Assembly: GCF_014287815.1 (NCBI RefSeq)
Contig: NZ_JACOOQ010000005.1
Coordinates: 87,322-151,321, forward strand
Source: Clostridium lentum
GTDB taxonomy: Bacteria > Bacillota > Clostridia > Clostridiales > Clostridiaceae
DNA length: 64,000 nt
Reading direction: 5' to 3'
This document shows, in pieces, positions 43,897 through 53,975 of this stretch. Within the stretch, counting starts at the first letter, position 1. Each line of letters starts with the position of its first letter. The notes beneath the pieces are model-generated. The model saw only the letters and a list, made by a program, of their open reading frames with translations. It had not been told where the DNA came from and searched no databases. Made by a program: the position numbers and the translations under genes.

Positions 43897-45342
43897 ATGA
43901 GTAAAAATTATAATCAAATAAGTAAAGAAATATTAGAGTATGTAGGTGGAAAAGAAAATATCATCAGTGCTGCACATTGTGCCACAAGATTAAGATTAGT
44001 TCTTAAAGATGATAAAAAAATTAACATTAAGGCCATTGAAGAAATGCCAGCAGTAAAAGGTAATTTCAATACTTCAGGACAATTCCAAATAATTTTAGGT
44101 TCGGGTGTTGTTAATGAAGTTTATAAAGAATTAATTAAAATGGCAGATATATCTGAAGGAAGTAAAGAAGAATTAAAGAAAGAAGCTGATAAAAAGCTAA
44201 ATCCAGTTCAAAGATTAATTAAATCTTTAGCAGATGTTTTTGTACCGGTACTTCCAATTCTTGTGGCTGCAGGATTATTGATGGGTATAAATAATATTTT
44301 AACTTCTCAAGGTTTATTTATAGAAGGACAATCTTTAATTGAGGCTCACCCACAATTTAAAGATTTAGCAGAAATGATTAATACATTTGCCAATACAGGA
44401 TTTGCATTCTTACCAATATTTTTAGGATTTTCAGCTACTAAGGCGTTTGGTGGTAATCCATATTTAGGAGCATGTATAGGTGCTTTAATGATTCATGGTG
44501 ATTTATTAAATGGTTACAGTTATCCATCAGCAGTTATTGAAGGAACTGTACCATATTGGAATATATTAGGTTTTTCTATTCTTAAAGTAGGATATCAAGG
44601 AACAGTACTACCAGTTTTAGCATCATCTTTTGTATTAGCAAAAGTTGAAAAGACATTACATAAAATAATACCATCAGTTTTAGATAATCTTTTAACACCA
44701 TTATTTACAGTATTTATTACAGGATTATTAACATTTGTAGCTATAGGACCAGTAATGAGATTAGCTGGTGATGGAATTACAGCAGGATTAATAGGTTTAA
44801 TTAATACATTAGGACCAATAGGAGGAGCTATATTTGGATTCTTCTATGCACCAATAGTTATAACAGGTATGCATCATAGCTTTACAGCTGTTGAAACTCA
44901 ATTATTAGCAGATATAGCAACAACAGGTGGATCATTTATTTTCCCAGTTGCAGCAATGTCAAATGTAGCACAAGGTGCAGCAGCTTTATCAGTACTTCTT
45001 ATTCTTAAAAAGGATAATAAAATGAAAGGTATAGCATCAGCATCAGGTATTTCAGCTTTATTAGGAATCACTGAACCAGCTATATTTGGAGTTAACTTAA
45101 AATTACGCTATCCATTCTACGGAGCAATGATAGGTTCAGCAGTTTCAAGTGCATATATAATGTTAACTAAAGTATTAGCATTAGCTCCAGGAGCTGCAGG
45201 TTTACCAGGTATAATATCAATAAGACCAGATTCAATGATAAATTATATTATAGGTATGGCTATTTCTATGGGGGTAGCAGTGGTATCTACTATTATTTTA
45301 GCTAAGACTACAGCAAAGAAAGAAAATTTAGAAGTAGCATAA
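43897..45342 (+). CDS. scrA: Sucrose-type PTS transporter, EIIBC
   Basis: About 481 residues. The N-terminal IIB domain has the phosphorylated Cys in SAAHCATRLRLVL (about residue 26). The IIC domain has about ten membrane segments, with FVPVLPILVAAGLLMGINNI, the GMHHSF motif (VITGMHHSFTAVE) and GITEPAIFGVNLK. No IIA domain is fused, so a separate IIA-Glc-type protein must supply phosphate. The ATG at 43897 is chosen because AAGGGAG ends 6 bases before it. The product is sucrose-6-phosphate, the substrate of the next gene. Confidence 0.92.
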   Translation: MSKNYNQISKEILEYVGGKENIISAAHCATRLRLVLKDDKKINIKAIEEMPAVKGNFNTSGQFQIILGSGVVNEVYKELIKMADISEGSKEELKKEADKKLNPVQRLIKSLADVFVPVLPILVAAGLLMGINNILTSQGLFIEGQSLIEAHPQFKDLAEMINTFANTGFAFLPIFLGFSATKAFGGNPYLGACIGALMIHGDLLNGYSYPSAVIEGTVPYWNILGFSILKVGYQGTVLPVLASSFVLAKVEKTLHKIIPSVLDNLLTPLFTVFITGLLTFVAIGPVMRLAGDGITAGLIGLINTLGPIGGAIFGFFYAPIVITGMHHSFTAVETQLLADIATTGGSFIFPVAAMSNVAQGAAALSVLLILKKDNKMKGIASASGISALLGITEPAIFGVNLKLRYPFYGAMIGSAVSSAYIMLTKVLALAPGAAGLPGIISIRPDSMINYIIGMAISMGVAVVSTIILAKTTAKKENLEVA

Positions 45343-45376
45343 TGTTATGAAGATATAAATAGGAGGAATTAGAGCA

Positions 45377-45426
45377 TAATCTAATACCTTCTATTTTTGG
45401 CTTAATGATTTCAGTTTATTAGATTA
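45377..45426 (+). promoter_or_regulatory. Intergenic stem between scrA and scrB
   Basis: TAATCTAATA pairs perfectly with TATTAGATTA across a 30-base loop in the 114-bp gap. There is no T tail, so processing or partial polarity is more likely than termination. Confidence 0.4.
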
Positions 45427-45456
45427 ATAGTTTATATAATAAGGAGAGAAATTTTA

Positions 45457-46944
45457 ATGAAAGAGTGGACAAGAGAAGAACGTTATAGAACAATATTAGA
45501 AGCAAGTGATGAGGAAATGGCAGTATTAAAAGAAAAGGTAGATGGTTGCCCATATAGACAAAAATTTCATATTCAGCCTACAACAGGGTTACTAAATGAT
45601 CCTAATGGTTTTGCATATTTTAATGGAGAATATCATTTATTTTATCAATGGTTCCCTTTAGGACCTGTACATGGAATTAAACACTGGTATCATGTTTCAT
45701 CAAAAGATTTAGTACATTGGAATGATTGTGGTGTTGGTATTATTCCTAGTGAATATTTTGAAAGTCATGGAGCATTTTCTGGTAGTGGCTTAGCTGAAAA
45801 TGATAAATTATATTTATTTTATACAGGAAATACAAGAAATGATAAGTGGGAAAGACATCCGTATCAGTGTTTAGCAATTATGGATGCAGAAGGAAAAATA
45901 ACTAAGCATCCTAAAGCTATTGTGGAAGAACTGCCAGAAATATATACTGATAACTTTAGAGATCCTAAAGTATTTAAAGAAAATGATAAATATTATTTTG
46001 TAATAGGAGCTGAAAGAAAAGAAGGAAATCTTGGGACTATAGCAGTATATGGATCAGGTGATTTGATAAATTGGAATTATAAAGGTGAAATAAAAACAAG
46101 CTTCTTTGGGAATGGATTTATGTGGGAATGTCCTGATTACATAAAGATTGATGATAAAGGTGTTCTTATATTTTCACCACAAGGGTTAGAAGCTAATGGT
46201 GATAAATACAAAAATATTTTCCAATCAGGGTATTTAATTGGAAATAAAATCGATTTTGAAAACCTAGAGTTTAATCATGGAGAATTTAGAGAATTAGATA
46301 GAGGATTTGATTTTTATGCTCCACAAACTACAAAAGTACCAGATGGAAGATATATATTAGTTGGTTGGATGGGATTACCTGAAATAGCATACCCTACAGA
46401 TGAAAATGGATGGGCACATTGCTTAACTATTCCAAGAGAGTTAAGTTTAAAAGGTGATAAACTACTACAAAAGCCAGTAAGAGAGCTTATATCATTAAGA
46501 AGAAATGAAAGAGCCATGACATATACTTTAAATAATGAGGAAACTACCATAGAAGATTTTAAGGGAAATGTATATGAATTGGAATGTAGTTTTGAAAATA
46601 TCGCAGGTAAGAGAGTTGGTCTTAAATTAAGACAAGGTATAAAAGAAGAAACAGTATTTTACTATGATTTAGAAGAAAAGAAATTAGTTTTAGATAGAAG
46701 TCATTCAGGAAAAGATTTTGCAGTGGAGTACGGTAGAGAAAGAAAATGTTCATATGAAGGTAAAGATTTAAAATTACAAGTTTTTGTTGATATATCATCA
46801 ATAGAGGTATTTGTTAATGATGGAGAAGAAGTATTCACAGCAAGAATCTTTACAGCTAAAGATAGTAGTAACATAAGCATTTTTGCCCATGGTAAGACAG
46901 ATGTTAATTTAAAAATATGGGATTTATATTTAGATGAAAAATAG
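45457..46944 (+). CDS. scrB: Sucrose-6-phosphate hydrolase (GH32)
   Basis: 495 residues. GH32 motifs: nucleophile in LLNDPNGFAYF, transition-state stabiliser in NFRDPKVF and acid/base Glu in MWECPDY, followed by the C-terminal beta-sandwich (FVDISSIEVFVNDGEEVF). It hydrolyses sucrose-6-phosphate to glucose-6-phosphate and fructose. There is no signal peptide, so it is cytosolic, as expected behind a PTS. No fructokinase is in this operon; the one at 62 kb may serve both loci. Confidence 0.93.
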   Translation: MKEWTREERYRTILEASDEEMAVLKEKVDGCPYRQKFHIQPTTGLLNDPNGFAYFNGEYHLFYQWFPLGPVHGIKHWYHVSSKDLVHWNDCGVGIIPSEYFESHGAFSGSGLAENDKLYLFYTGNTRNDKWERHPYQCLAIMDAEGKITKHPKAIVEELPEIYTDNFRDPKVFKENDKYYFVIGAERKEGNLGTIAVYGSGDLINWNYKGEIKTSFFGNGFMWECPDYIKIDDKGVLIFSPQGLEANGDKYKNIFQSGYLIGNKIDFENLEFNHGEFRELDRGFDFYAPQTTKVPDGRYILVGWMGLPEIAYPTDENGWAHCLTIPRELSLKGDKLLQKPVRELISLRRNERAMTYTLNNEETTIEDFKGNVYELECSFENIAGKRVGLKLRQGIKEETVFYYDLEEKKLVLDRSHSGKDFAVEYGRERKCSYEGKDLKLQVFVDISSIEVFVNDGEEVFTARIFTAKDSSNISIFAHGKTDVNLKIWDLYLDEK

Positions 46945-46957
46945 TATTTAATTAAAG

Positions 46958-47004
46958 AGCTATAATAAGTTTACTTTTTAAAAAGGAGCTTATTATGGCT
47001 TTTA
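46958..47004 (+). terminator. Probable terminator of the sucrose operon
   Basis: AGCTATAATAAG pairs with CTTATTATGGCT (one G-U pair), with an inner CTTTTT/AAAAAG stem in the loop and a T-rich tail. It overlaps a 15-codon mini-ORF that I reject. Confidence 0.55.
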
Positions 47005-47102
47005 TTATTAATGTAATAAATAAGTTTATTGATTATAATTAAATATTGCTTAGATATAAAAATAAAGTTATAAAAGTGTATAAAAAATATACAAGTATTA
47101 CG

Positions 47103-47837
47103 ATAATTAATAGGTGTATTATTAAGGCCTGGGGAAAGTTAATAAAATGATTAGCTGAGAAAGCCATAGCTGGGAAAAGAGCTAAAACTATTAATTCACA
47201 AGCAGCTTTGAAGGAATTGACGGAAGTATTAAATGAAGTGTTGGTAGGAAGATTAGATGCAATTTATAATGAAAGAGAAAAGATGTTCCAGCAAGGTAAT
47301 TATGAAGAAGTTCAATTTAGAGACTATGAGATTTTTAAAAATAGATACTACAGTGAAATAAAAGAAAAGTTTTTTGAAGAAGTAAATAATAATGTGAAGA
47401 ATACCATTGAAGATTCATTTAGCAATATTGAGTTATACATGAAGAATTATTTTAATGAAAAGAAAAATAATGAAATAATGAGAAGAAACATTAAAGCAGT
47501 TGAGACTTTTGTTATTCTTAAGGAGATTTTTAAGCGTAATGAAATTCAATGGGCCTTATTAGATATAACTAATAGAATAGAAAAAAGTCAGTCTAATAAT
47601 TTCACAATAATAATAGAAAAAACTCAATATAAAATGGCTCTAGCTCTATTAAATATAATTGCTTTAAAAATTGATGGCACTACCAAAAGAAAAATATATA
47701 AATTAAACAATATTAAATTTAATGTCACTACAGAAGTCAAGGACAATGAAGAGGTATATAATTTAAAGAACTATAAGATTAAATATTACTTAATTGAAAA
47801 TGAAAGAATTCCAGGATTGATAAAAAGAAATAAATAA
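47103..47837 (+). pseudogene. Decayed coiled-coil-like gene, unknown family
   Basis: One frame reads through an in-frame TGA at 47148: KAWGKLIK, stop, then LAEKAIAGKRAKTINSQAAL, KELTEVLNEVLVGRL and so on to 47837 (about 209 residues from the first usable TTG at 47208). Charged helices dominate (NNNVKNTIEDSFSNIELYMK), with a mixed C-terminal part. No start codon with a ribosome site was found at either end of the break, so it is probably a 5'-truncated remnant. I do not recognise the family. Confidence 0.55.
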
Positions 47838-47933
47838 GTAAAATAAGCAGGTGTAAATATTAACTGATGGTTTAATTACTTTTAAAAATATTGTGTATGA
47901 AAGTAATTAAACAAAGTATGGAGGATTAAAATA

Positions 47934-48461
47934 ATGATAGCAATAGGTGAAAAATATGATGAATTGGAATTTATTAAGTTTGGAGAAATGTTATTAGTAA
48001 ACCCAAATGAAAAATTAGAACAAGCTCACTTCTTTATTAAAGAAAAAAATGTAAAGATAAATGAGTTAAGTAATAATAAATGTATACAGTATGAAGTGCG
48101 GTATTTTACAATAGGAAGAGTTACATTATATTTAATGTTAGTTATATTTGATGACAATTATGAGAGTATTTATGGTCAATGGATTAATATATGTAATCAA
48201 ACAGACAGAAGAAATTTTCTTGGGCTTAATTTTACAGATAATATTTATTTTGTTTTACTTTCTGAGGGGAATACAGTTAAATATGTACAGAGCGTTGAAA
48301 ATCCATTTAAGAACAGGATGAAGGAGATGTGTAGAAAAATAGATAAAGATAAAGCTTGGAGTAAAAAGGAATTTGAAATGGCAGTAAGTACTTTTAATGG
48401 ATACAAAAGTAGAAGAGAATTTTATGAGGAATTATTAGAAAATCAGATATACCCAGAATAA
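47934..48461 (+). CDS. Hypothetical protein
   Basis: 175 residues, with RBS TGGAGGA 7 bases before the ATG. It is soluble, with a strand-rich first half (FGEMLLVNP, AHFFIKEKNVKI, VTLYLMLVIFDDNYESI) and a basic helical C-terminal half ending in SRREFYEELLENQIYPE. No known motif is recognised. It lies 97 bp after the decayed gene and may once have belonged with it. Confidence 0.55.
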   Translation: MIAIGEKYDELEFIKFGEMLLVNPNEKLEQAHFFIKEKNVKINELSNNKCIQYEVRYFTIGRVTLYLMLVIFDDNYESIYGQWINICNQTDRRNFLGLNFTDNIYFVLLSEGNTVKYVQSVENPFKNRMKEMCRKIDKDKAWSKKEFEMAVSTFNGYKSRREFYEELLENQIYPE

Positions 48462-48470
48462 ATGATAAAT

Positions 48471-48640
48471 ATGGAAAGAATTATGAAAAAATATTTAATT
48501 GATCAATATTGAAAAGAGAAACTTTGGAGGTAATTGAATTTATAGCTAAAAGATTTAATATTCGTAAGGATTTAATTAAAATTTATTTTAACTACAGAAA
48601 GGAAGGATGCAATGGATATAAAAGAAGTTTTAAATGGTAA
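48471..48640 (+). pseudogene. Frameshifted small ORF before the second MATE gene
   Basis: MERIMKKYLIDQY stops at a TGA, but one base earlier or later the sequence continues LKRETLEVIEFIAKRFNIRK, then DLIKIYFNYRKEG. A single missing base at TATTGAAAA would join them into a helical protein of about 50 residues. It overlaps the ribosome site and start of the MATE gene. The family is not recognised. Confidence 0.35.
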
Positions 48641-49961
48641 TATATTTAAAGTTTGGGCAAAATTCATCATAGCATCTGTTGTTGGAGTTGTCTTAAATAC
48701 AATTTATACAATGGTAGATGGAATATTCATAGGGCAAGGTGTTGGTGAAGTAGGACTTGCCGGGGTAAATATAGCTTGGCCAGCAGTAACGCTTGTTGTA
48801 GGTATAGGACTTATGATAGGAATTGGTACAAGCAGTATAATTGCTATTTATATGGGGAAAGGAGAAAATAAAAAGGCTGAAAAAGTATTAGGTACAGGTG
48901 TTACTTTAATTGTATGTATTGGTGTAGTAGTAACAATCTTAGGTTTATTATTTAGAATGCCAATAATAAAACTATTAGGGGCAACAAGTGATACTTTAGA
49001 AAGTGCATTAGATTATTACACAATAATATTTATAATTGCAGTGCCATACATATTTGCTACAGCATTAAATCCTATAGTTAGAACTGATGGAAGACCTGAT
49101 TTATCAATGATAATGATAGGTATAGGGGCTATAGCTAACATAGTATTAGACTGGATACTTGTTATGAAGCTAGGTTTTGGTGTTAAAGGAGCTGCTATTG
49201 CAACAAGCGCAAGTATACTAATATCAATGAGTGTATCTTTATATCATTTTATAAAAGGTAAAGCTACTATTAAGGTTAAAAAAGAAAACTTAAAAATTCA
49301 TATGGAAATAGTAAAAAGAATACTTAAGATAGGTTTTGTAAGTTTCGCAATACAGATTTCATATGGAATTATTTTATTAACACAAAATAGAACTATGTTT
49401 ACTTATGGAAGTACTATTGATGTGGCAATATATACAGTTGCTACATATATAAATTGCTTTTTAGTAAATACATGTATGGGTATAGCACAAGGATTACAAC
49501 CATTAATAGGTTATCATTATGGAGCTAAGAAATTTGAAAGAATGAAAAAACTTGTTTATATTACAATAGGTATATGTATAGTATCTGGTATATTAATTTA
49601 TACATCAATACTACTTTTTGGTAGAGAAATGATTGCAATTTTTGGAGTGAGCAGTGAATATATTGAATCTGCTTATGAAATGATAAGAATTTATTGTATA
49701 GGTAGTCCAGCCATAGGAACTATCTTTACCATTAGTGGATATTATCAAGCTATAGGCAAAAATACATATGCTAATATAATATCAATAGGAAGAGGATTTG
49801 TTTTTCAATTTATATTTACATTAGCTTTACCTCCATTTATAGGTACTATAGGAGTGTTTTTATCATTACCTTTAGCAGAATTAATAACTATGATGATAAT
49901 TGTAGCAATTATAATTATTGATAGAAAAAATAGCAGTTTAGAATTAATAGAAAATTATTAA
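48612..49961 (+). CDS. MATE-family efflux transporter (second)
   Basis: 449 residues with twelve hydrophobic segments. MATE landmarks: IYTMVDGIFIGQGVGEVGLA in the first repeat, NPIVRTDGRPDLSM near the middle, and IAQGLQPLIGYHYGAKKFER in the second repeat. RBS AAAGGAAGGA. It is only distantly related in sequence to the MATE protein at 30.8 kb. Substrate unknown. Confidence 0.92.
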   Translation: MDIKEVLNGNIFKVWAKFIIASVVGVVLNTIYTMVDGIFIGQGVGEVGLAGVNIAWPAVTLVVGIGLMIGIGTSSIIAIYMGKGENKKAEKVLGTGVTLIVCIGVVVTILGLLFRMPIIKLLGATSDTLESALDYYTIIFIIAVPYIFATALNPIVRTDGRPDLSMIMIGIGAIANIVLDWILVMKLGFGVKGAAIATSASILISMSVSLYHFIKGKATIKVKKENLKIHMEIVKRILKIGFVSFAIQISYGIILLTQNRTMFTYGSTIDVAIYTVATYINCFLVNTCMGIAQGLQPLIGYHYGAKKFERMKKLVYITIGICIVSGILIYTSILLFGREMIAIFGVSSEYIESAYEMIRIYCIGSPAIGTIFTISGYYQAIGKNTYANIISIGRGFVFQFIFTLALPPFIGTIGVFLSLPLAELITMMIIVAIIIIDRKNSSLELIENY

Positions 49962-49964
49962 GTT

Positions 49965-50008
49965 AAATGACTGGTTTGAATTAAAATTTCCAACCAGTCA
50001 TTTATTTA
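49965..50008 (+). terminator. Terminator after the second MATE gene
   Basis: AAATGACTGGTT, a 15-base loop, AACCAGTCATTT and a T-rich tail. Confidence 0.8.
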
Positions 50009-50010
50009 TA

Positions 50011-50121
50011 TTTGGCTCTGTTTATGGTGTAGTTGAAGCAGACGAAGTTTTTTTAACACCGACAAAGAAACTGTACGAACTAATAAAAGATTTTAAGATA
50101 AGGAAACAAATATGTAAATAA
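50011..50121 (+). other. Possible coding remnant
   Basis: A start-less frame reads FGSVYGVVEADEVFLTPTKK, then LYELIKDFKIRKQICK and a stop. The GVVEADE run is reminiscent of the DDE region of some transposases, but too little is left for a call. Confidence 0.25.
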
Positions 50122-50234
50122 ATTTAAATTTATTTACATAATTACTGGAATTATAATCCATAAATTATGTATAATAAGAATATAAAGTTTTGAACAATTG
50201 TATTAAGTTACGAGTTGGGTCAGGAGGTGAGTTA

Positions 50235-50579
50235 GTGCAAAAAGAAGTATTACCAAAAGAAGTAATCTTTAATTTAGTTCCTATTTTATATTTTATTATT
50301 CCTATAGTTTTAGGAATAGTTACTGGTTTTGTTATTAAAAAACTTACCTTTCGCAAGAAAATAATTTATTCATTAATAATACCTATTTCTATAAGTATAG
50401 TTTATATTACAATTATATATTTTATTTATAATTCAAATAAATCTGAACTTCAATTACTTACAATTTTGTTTATATGGAATTCATTTTTAATTTTCACTTC
50501 CAATATTATTTATTTATGTTTCTATAAACTATATCTTTATTTCTATCAAAAAAGAAAAATAAAATTTAAATTATTGTGA
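50235..50579 (+). CDS. Small integral membrane protein
   Basis: About 114 residues from the GTG at 50235, which follows AGGAGGTGA by 4 bases; the longer frame to 50190 has no ribosome site. Four hydrophobic segments (FNLVPILYFIIPIVLGIVTG, IIYSLIIPISISIVYITI, ILFIWNSFLIFTSNIIYLCF and the tail) with a Lys-rich C-terminus. No family is recognised. It lies alone upstream of the helicase gene. Confidence 0.6.
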   Translation: MQKEVLPKEVIFNLVPILYFIIPIVLGIVTGFVIKKLTFRKKIIYSLIIPISISIVYITIIYFIYNSNKSELQLLTILFIWNSFLIFTSNIIYLCFYKLYLYFYQKRKIKFKLL

Positions 50580-50717
50580 TTTATAATAGTTATACTACCC
50601 ATTAGCAACCTTGATTTAAAAATAAAAGAAAATAGAGAAATATAATGACTTATACAACTTTACTAAAAGTAATATGATAAAATTTAGATTATATTTTAAA
50701 TTATTGGATGGTGAAAG

Positions 50718-53700
50718 ATGATAAAAGAAGGATTATATGAACAAATAATAAATGAAGAAGTATTAGAAAATTTAAATGAATTAGATAAAGAAAAATATAT
50801 AATTGATAAAGAAAAACTTGATAATGAAGAAGCTAGAGCCATATTGGCTCAATACATAGAATCAGTAATAAGGAAAGCATTAAATTATGTAAGAGATAAA
50901 GCTAAGGAAGATAATGAAAAACTTCTTAAGCAAATAGAAGCATGTAATAAAATAGTTTACATATTAAGTGAAGTGTCCAATGAAGATGATATTAAAAAAT
51001 ATAAAATAAGTGAAAATGGAGAAATGCTTACAGCTCTTTATTCTAAAATAAATAATAAAAGAGCAATATCTAAAGAAAAAGCCATAAGGCCAGTTACACC
51101 AATATCACAAAGTTCGCTTTTTACAGGTGCAACAATGGAACCTAATATGCTAAGTGAACTTAATAAAGAAATCCTTTCATGTGATTCAATAGACTTACTT
51201 GTGTCCTTTGTTAAATGGAGTGGAATAAGATGTTTAATTGAAAGTTTAGAAGAAGCAGCTTTAAATGGCAAAAAGATAAGAATAATAACAACATCATATA
51301 TGGGAGCTACAGATGAAAAAGCCATATATGAATTAGCAAAATTACCTAATATAGAAATTAAAATTTCTTATGATACAGAAAGAACAAGACTTCATGCTAA
51401 GGCGTACATGTTTAAGAGAAATACAGGTTTTACTACAGCTTACATTGGTTCCTCCAATATATCAAATGTTGCTTTAACTTCAGGATTAGAATGGAATATT
51501 AAAATTACAGAGCAGGATTCTTTTGATATAGTTAAGAAGTTTGAAGCTACTTTTGAAAGTTATTGGAATGATGGAGAGTTTGTTTTATTTACTGGTACGG
51601 ATGAAGACAAGCTTAAATTAAGAATGGCATTAAGAAAAGAAAATAAGGAAGTGGAAAGAGAAAATAATTTTCTTTTTGATATTAAGCCATATTCTTATCA
51701 AAAGGAAATACTAGAAAGATTAGATGCTGAAAGAAAACTATTTAATAAGAATAAAAATTTAGTGATTGCTGCTACAGGTGTAGGAAAAACAGTAATATCA
51801 GCATTTGATTATAAAAATTATTGCAAAGAAAATAAAGGTCAGGTAAATAGACTTTTATTTGTTGTACATCGTGAAGAAATCTTAAAGCAGGCAAGAGATA
51901 CATTTAGAGCCATTTTAAAGAATAATAATTTTGGTGAACTTATGGTAGGTGGAAGAACTCCAGAAAATATAGATCATTTATTTGTATCAATCCAAAGTTT
52001 AAATAGTAAAAAATTATTTGAAGTAACTTCAGAAGATTATTATGATTTTATAATAGTAGATGAGTTCCATCATGCAGCAGCACCTTCATATCAAAAGCTT
52101 TTAAGTTATTATAAGCCTAAGATATTATTAGGACTTACGGCTACACCAGAAAGAAATGATGAAAAAGAAATCTTTTCATATTTTGAAGATAGAATAGGTG
52201 CTGAAATCAGACTACCAGAAGCAATAGATAGAAAGCTTCTTAGTCCATTTCAATATTTTGCAGTTACAGATAATATTGATTTATCAAAGGTCAAATGGAC
52301 TAGAAAGGGATATGATATAGCAGAACTTAGTAATGTTTATACTAATGATGATTTAAGAGTTTCTCAAATAGTTAATAGTTTAAATAAATACATTACTGAT
52401 ATAAATGAAATTATAGGATTAGGTTTCTGTGTAAGCATAGAACATGCTATTTTTATGGCTAAAAGATTTAATGAACTTAATATACCATCAATAGCTTTAA
52501 CATCAAAAAGTACTATAGAGGAAAGAAATAAAGCTAAAGAAAATTTAGTAAATGGTAATATTAAATTTATTTTTGTGGTTGATCTTTATAATGAAGGGGT
52601 AGACATACCAGAAGTAAATACTATTCTTTTCTTAAGACCAACAGAAAGTCTTACTGTATTCCTACAACAATTAGGAAGAGGATTAAGATTAAGTGAAGGT
52701 AAGGAATGTTTAACTGTTTTAGATTTTGTAGGGCAAGCACATAAAAATTATAATTTTGAAGAAAAATTTAGAGCACTCATTGGTAAGAGCAATAGATCTG
52801 TAAAAGATAATATAGAAAATGGATTTTTAACTTTACCTAAAGGGTGTTATATTCAATTAGAAAAGCAGGCCAAGGAATATATTTTAAGAAATATAAAATC
52901 CACAGTAAATAATAAAAATAAAATAATAAATCTTTTAAGAAATTTTAAAAATGAAAGCTTTTCAGAACTTACCTTGGAAAATTTCTTAAATCATTATGAA
53001 TTATCATTAGTAGACTTTTATGGTAAATCAGGAGATAGAAGTTTTGCAAGAATGTGTGTAATGGCAGGAGTTAAAGAAGATTTTAATGAGGAAAATGAAG
53101 TTGAAATAACAAAGAAGCTAAGAAACTTATTCCATATAAATTCAAGAAGATTAATAGAATTCTTTAATAAGATTATCGATGAAGAAATTGATATTTATAA
53201 TGTAAATAATGAAGAAAAGTTAATGATGAATATGATGTATTATACTTTTTATAATAACTGTCCAGAAAAAGAAAACCTAAATTCATTACAGGAAGGTTTA
53301 GAAAGACTTTTAAAGAATAAAACTATGATGGCAGAAGTTAAGGAAATATTAAAATATAATTATCATAAATTAGGATTTGTGGACAAAAGAGTTGAACTTG
53401 GATTTGATTGTCCTATGGATTTACATTGTAACTATACAAGAGATCAAATAATGGCAGCTTTAGATTATTTTAATGGAGAAAAGAAACCAGCTTTTAGAGA
53501 AGGAGTAAAATATTTTGCAGATAAAAAGCTAGATGTATTCTTTATAACCTTAAATAAAAGTGAGAAAGATTTTTCACCATCTACTTTATATGAGGATTAT
53601 GCTATAAATGAAAAGCTATTCCACTGGCAGAGTCAAAGTACAACTTCTGTAGAAAGTGTTACAGGAAAAAGATATATTAATCATAAAAAAGAAAACTCTA

Positions 53701-53882
53701 AAATAGTACTATTTGTAAGAGAAAATCAAAAGGATAATGGAATAACCTCTTCATATACTTATTTAGGATTAGCAGAATATAAAAGTCATATGGGAAGTAA
53801 ACCTATAAGTATTACTTGGCAGTTACAAGAGGAAATCCCTAGCTGGATGATTAATAAGGCAAATAAGAGCATTGTAATATAA
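50718..53882 (+). CDS. PLD-nuclease / SF2 helicase / DUF3427 protein
   Basis: 1054 residues. After an N-terminal helical region, residues about 140-300 form a phospholipase-D-type nuclease domain (RTRLHAKAYMFKRNTGFTTA, YIGSSNIS, giving the HxK...GSxN motif). An SF2 helicase follows: motif I AATGVGKTV, motif II IVDEFHHA, motif III GLTATPERND, motif VI FLQQLGRGLR. The last 400 residues match DUF3427 (DFYGKSGDRSFARMCVMAG, WQSQSTTSVES, YLGLAEYKSHMGSKPISITW). This architecture is common as a stand-alone gene in bacteria and is suspected of roles in anti-phage defence or DNA repair. It is followed by a NERD nuclease. RBS GGATGGTGAAAG. Confidence 0.9.
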   Translation: MIKEGLYEQIINEEVLENLNELDKEKYIIDKEKLDNEEARAILAQYIESVIRKALNYVRDKAKEDNEKLLKQIEACNKIVYILSEVSNEDDIKKYKISENGEMLTALYSKINNKRAISKEKAIRPVTPISQSSLFTGATMEPNMLSELNKEILSCDSIDLLVSFVKWSGIRCLIESLEEAALNGKKIRIITTSYMGATDEKAIYELAKLPNIEIKISYDTERTRLHAKAYMFKRNTGFTTAYIGSSNISNVALTSGLEWNIKITEQDSFDIVKKFEATFESYWNDGEFVLFTGTDEDKLKLRMALRKENKEVERENNFLFDIKPYSYQKEILERLDAERKLFNKNKNLVIAATGVGKTVISAFDYKNYCKENKGQVNRLLFVVHREEILKQARDTFRAILKNNNFGELMVGGRTPENIDHLFVSIQSLNSKKLFEVTSEDYYDFIIVDEFHHAAAPSYQKLLSYYKPKILLGLTATPERNDEKEIFSYFEDRIGAEIRLPEAIDRKLLSPFQYFAVTDNIDLSKVKWTRKGYDIAELSNVYTNDDLRVSQIVNSLNKYITDINEIIGLGFCVSIEHAIFMAKRFNELNIPSIALTSKSTIEERNKAKENLVNGNIKFIFVVDLYNEGVDIPEVNTILFLRPTESLTVFLQQLGRGLRLSEGKECLTVLDFVGQAHKNYNFEEKFRALIGKSNRSVKDNIENGFLTLPKGCYIQLEKQAKEYILRNIKSTVNNKNKIINLLRNFKNESFSELTLENFLNHYELSLVDFYGKSGDRSFARMCVMAGVKEDFNEENEVEITKKLRNLFHINSRRLIEFFNKIIDEEIDIYNVNNEEKLMMNMMYYTFYNNCPEKENLNSLQEGLERLLKNKTMMAEVKEILKYNYHKLGFVDKRVELGFDCPMDLHCNYTRDQIMAALDYFNGEKKPAFREGVKYFADKKLDVFFITLNKSEKDFSPSTLYEDYAINEKLFHWQSQSTTSVESVTGKRYINHKKENSKIVLFVRENQKDNGITSSYTYLGLAEYKSHMGSKPISITWQLQEEIPSWMINKANKSIVI
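51072..51102 (+). repeat. Source copy of a 31-bp segment duplicated at 56280
   Basis: Lies inside the helicase gene and encodes KEKAIRPVTP. 29 of 31 bases recur at 56280-56310. Confidence 0.7.
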
Positions 53883-53975
53883 TTTATATAATAATATATA
53901 TTATAAAAATATTAGAGTATAAAAAATGATAAATATGTTAAGAAATAAAGAAGATATATTAAAGCGAGATACGAA

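Noticed and set aside
46995..47042. 15-codon ORF MAFIINVINKFIDYN with AAAGGAG upstream, like a small hydrophobic peptide
   Set aside because: It sits inside a 12-bp stem that works as the sucrose operon terminator, and the ribosome site is in the loop; no independent promoter seen.
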